From: Nonomuraea solani
GTDB taxonomy: Bacteria > Actinomycetota > Actinomycetes > Streptosporangiales > Streptosporangiaceae
DNA length: 64,000 nt
Direction: 5' to 3'
Assembly: GCF_900108335.1 (NCBI RefSeq)
Contig: NZ_FNVT01000004.1
Location: 310,001-374,000, forward strand
Shown: piece by piece, positions 63,135 to 64,000 of the stretch
Numbering within the stretch: the first letter of the stretch is position 1
How the letters are laid out: each line of letters begins with the position of its first letter
The notes under the pieces: generated by a model
Told to the model about the DNA's origin: nothing
Database searches by the model: none
What the model saw: the letters and a program-made list of their open reading frames with translations, nothing else
Made by a program: the position numbers and the translations under genes

Positions 63135-63844
63135 CTATTCACGCAATTCAGGGGCTTCAGGAATGATTTCCGATTCGGTGGTCTTCGATGGTGTTTCGCC
63201 GTTGAGCAGTGCCTTGGCCAGGCCCGGTCCGGCGCCGCCGAGCGTGAGTGCCTTGGCCAGCATTTCCTCCACGCCCTGGGCGCCGTTCAGCACCACCATG
63301 TGATCCACATTGCCGAACGCCTTCGCGCCGGCCTCGACGATTTCCGGCCAGCGCTCGGCGAGCTGCTGGGCAACGACCGCTTCCTGCTCGGCGGCGTTGG
63401 CCTCCTGGTCGCGCTGGGCCTCGGCGATCCTGGCCAGCGCGGCGACGGCGGCGGCGTGCGGGCGGCCCAGGTTGGTGATGTAGCCGGTGGCGTCCTCGAT
63501 CTCCTGGATCTGCAGGGAGTCGACGTTCAGGCCGAGCTTGCTCATCTCGTCGGCCGACGACGTGCGGATCTCGTTGGTGAGGGCGTCGCGGTTGATGATC
63601 AGGTCCTCGACCGTGAGGTTGCCGATGATCGAGCGCAGGGCATGCGGCGGGCGGTCTGGAAGAAGGGCACGACGAGCGCGCCCTTGCCGGTCACGATCTT
63701 GAAGCCGAGCGTCTCCCTGCCCCGTGCGCCGAGACCGGAGATGAGGATCGCCTCGTTGGGCTCGGCGACCCGCCAGACGAGCTTGAACAGGACGATGGAG
63801 ACGAGCGCCATCGCGGCGATGATCCCGGCGAGCAGCAGGTCCAT
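63135..63844 (-). pseudogene. Degenerate flotillin-like (SPFH) gene, frameshifted with internal deletions
   Basis: It starts with an intact flotillin N-terminus (membrane helix LLLAGIIAAMALVSIVLFKL, then RVAEPNEAILISGLGARG and TGKGALVVPFFQTARR). Directly after, the sequence jumps to LRSIIGNLTVEDLIINRD in a different frame, so most of the SPFH domain (about 70-80 residues) is missing and the frame is broken near 63645. The second part runs MSKLGLNVDSLQIQEIED to AQRDQEANAAEQE, then passes straight to VVAQQLAERWPEIVEAGAKA, so the long coiled coil is also missing. A full flotillin would be about 450 residues. Sequencing error could explain the frame but not the two gaps. Confidence 0.75.
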
Positions 63845-63848
63845 GCGA

Positions 63849-64000
63849 TCACTTGCCCGGCATGTCGCGATCGGTCCCAGCGGTGCCCCCGTCTGGGGCG
63901 GCCGCCCCGTTGGAGGTCACGCTTCCGTTGGGCGTCGCGCCGTTCAGCAGGGCCCGGGCCAGGCCCATGCCGGCGCCGCCGAGTGTGAGCGCCTTGGCCA
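63849..64000 (-). CDS. C-terminus of a second flotillin-like protein, cut by the window edge
   Basis: The last ~50 residues of a gene entering from the right: AKALTLGGAGMGLARALLNG followed by ATPNGSVTSNGAAAPDGG and a stop at 63849. The first part is nearly the same as the C-terminus of the downstream pseudogene (AKALTLGGAGPGLAKALLNG), so the two are tandem paralogs. The stop lies four bases before the pseudogene ATG, so they form one transcription unit. Confidence 0.75.
   Translation of the reverse strand, partial: AKALTLGGAGMGLARALLNGATPNGSVTSNGAAAPDGGTAGTDRDMPGK

Noticed and set aside
63599..63844. A separate intact small membrane protein gene at the flotillin N-terminus
   Set aside because: The sequence is the flotillin N-terminus and becomes meaningless (SSATSRSR) right after the deletion point, so a broken gene is the simpler reading.

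Overview
The window is very GC-rich with dense, mostly convergent or divergent genes. The gene content is actinobacterial: DUF3151, a conservon-type sensor kinase, a ROK/xylA locus, NrtR, a class I lysyl-tRNA synthetase, and many start codons that sit 6-8 bases after a TANNNT-like -10 box. I infer a filamentous actinomycete, most likely Streptosporangiaceae such as Nonomuraea. That placement rests on protein character only. I saw no rRNA, tRNA, CRISPR array, IS element or phage gene.

Layout. 1-8.2 kb is sugar use: a truncated membrane protein, a secreted GH92 alpha-mannosidase, a DinB-like protein, and a ROK repressor divergent from a translationally coupled operon of xylA, a sugar-phosphate isomerase/epimerase and a Gfo/Idh/MocA oxidoreductase. 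8.3-12.7 kb has class I lysS overlapping a small P-loop kinase, then a GT2 glycosyltransferase, a ketopantoate-reductase-like gene and DUF6886. 12.8-18 kb holds small membrane proteins, an orphan conservon-type sensor kinase, a Nudix hydrolase, a secreted propeller, an MBL-fold hydrolase and a 46-residue zinc-ribbon protein. 18-22.4 kb has a short Rho paralog with a long leader, an RlmA-type rRNA methyltransferase and an S9-family protein that has lost two catalytic residues.

22.5-34.6 kb is a signalling block. A GAF-SpoIIE phosphatase diverges from a soluble hybrid histidine kinase with seven HAMP units and its downstream response regulator. Then come a NYN-domain protein, an ECF sigma factor fused to a zinc-finger anti-sigma motif, a membrane segment and a large extracellular adhesin-like region, a degenerate GGDEF protein and pyrE. 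34.6-47.3 kb is mainly housekeeping: a RodZ-C-like protein, DedA, fba, DUF3151, purA behind a promoter-proximal terminator, a GNAT enzyme, a glycerophosphodiesterase, corA, purD-purC, murA and a cyclase-fold/winged-helix regulator. A 630-base gene-free stretch (47.3-47.9 kb) has a promoter and C-rich hairpins that may be a small RNA.

47.9-51.3 kb carries rhodanese, EamA, aminotransferase and NrtR genes. 51.4-60.8 kb is a polysaccharide locus: wecB and wecC make UDP-ManNAcA, with two GT4 enzymes, a CgeB-like/GT2 fusion and a membrane-anchored DUF4434 protein. The right end has a winged-helix regulator, a secreted DUF5648-like protein, a lipoprotein, a flotillin pseudogene and the C-terminus of a second flotillin just upstream of it.

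Recurring oddities: short tandem repeats that include the stop codon of the adjacent gene (rho, dedA, the 47.3-kb regulator), convergent genes sharing CTAG as both stop codons (three times), and widespread leaderless starts.
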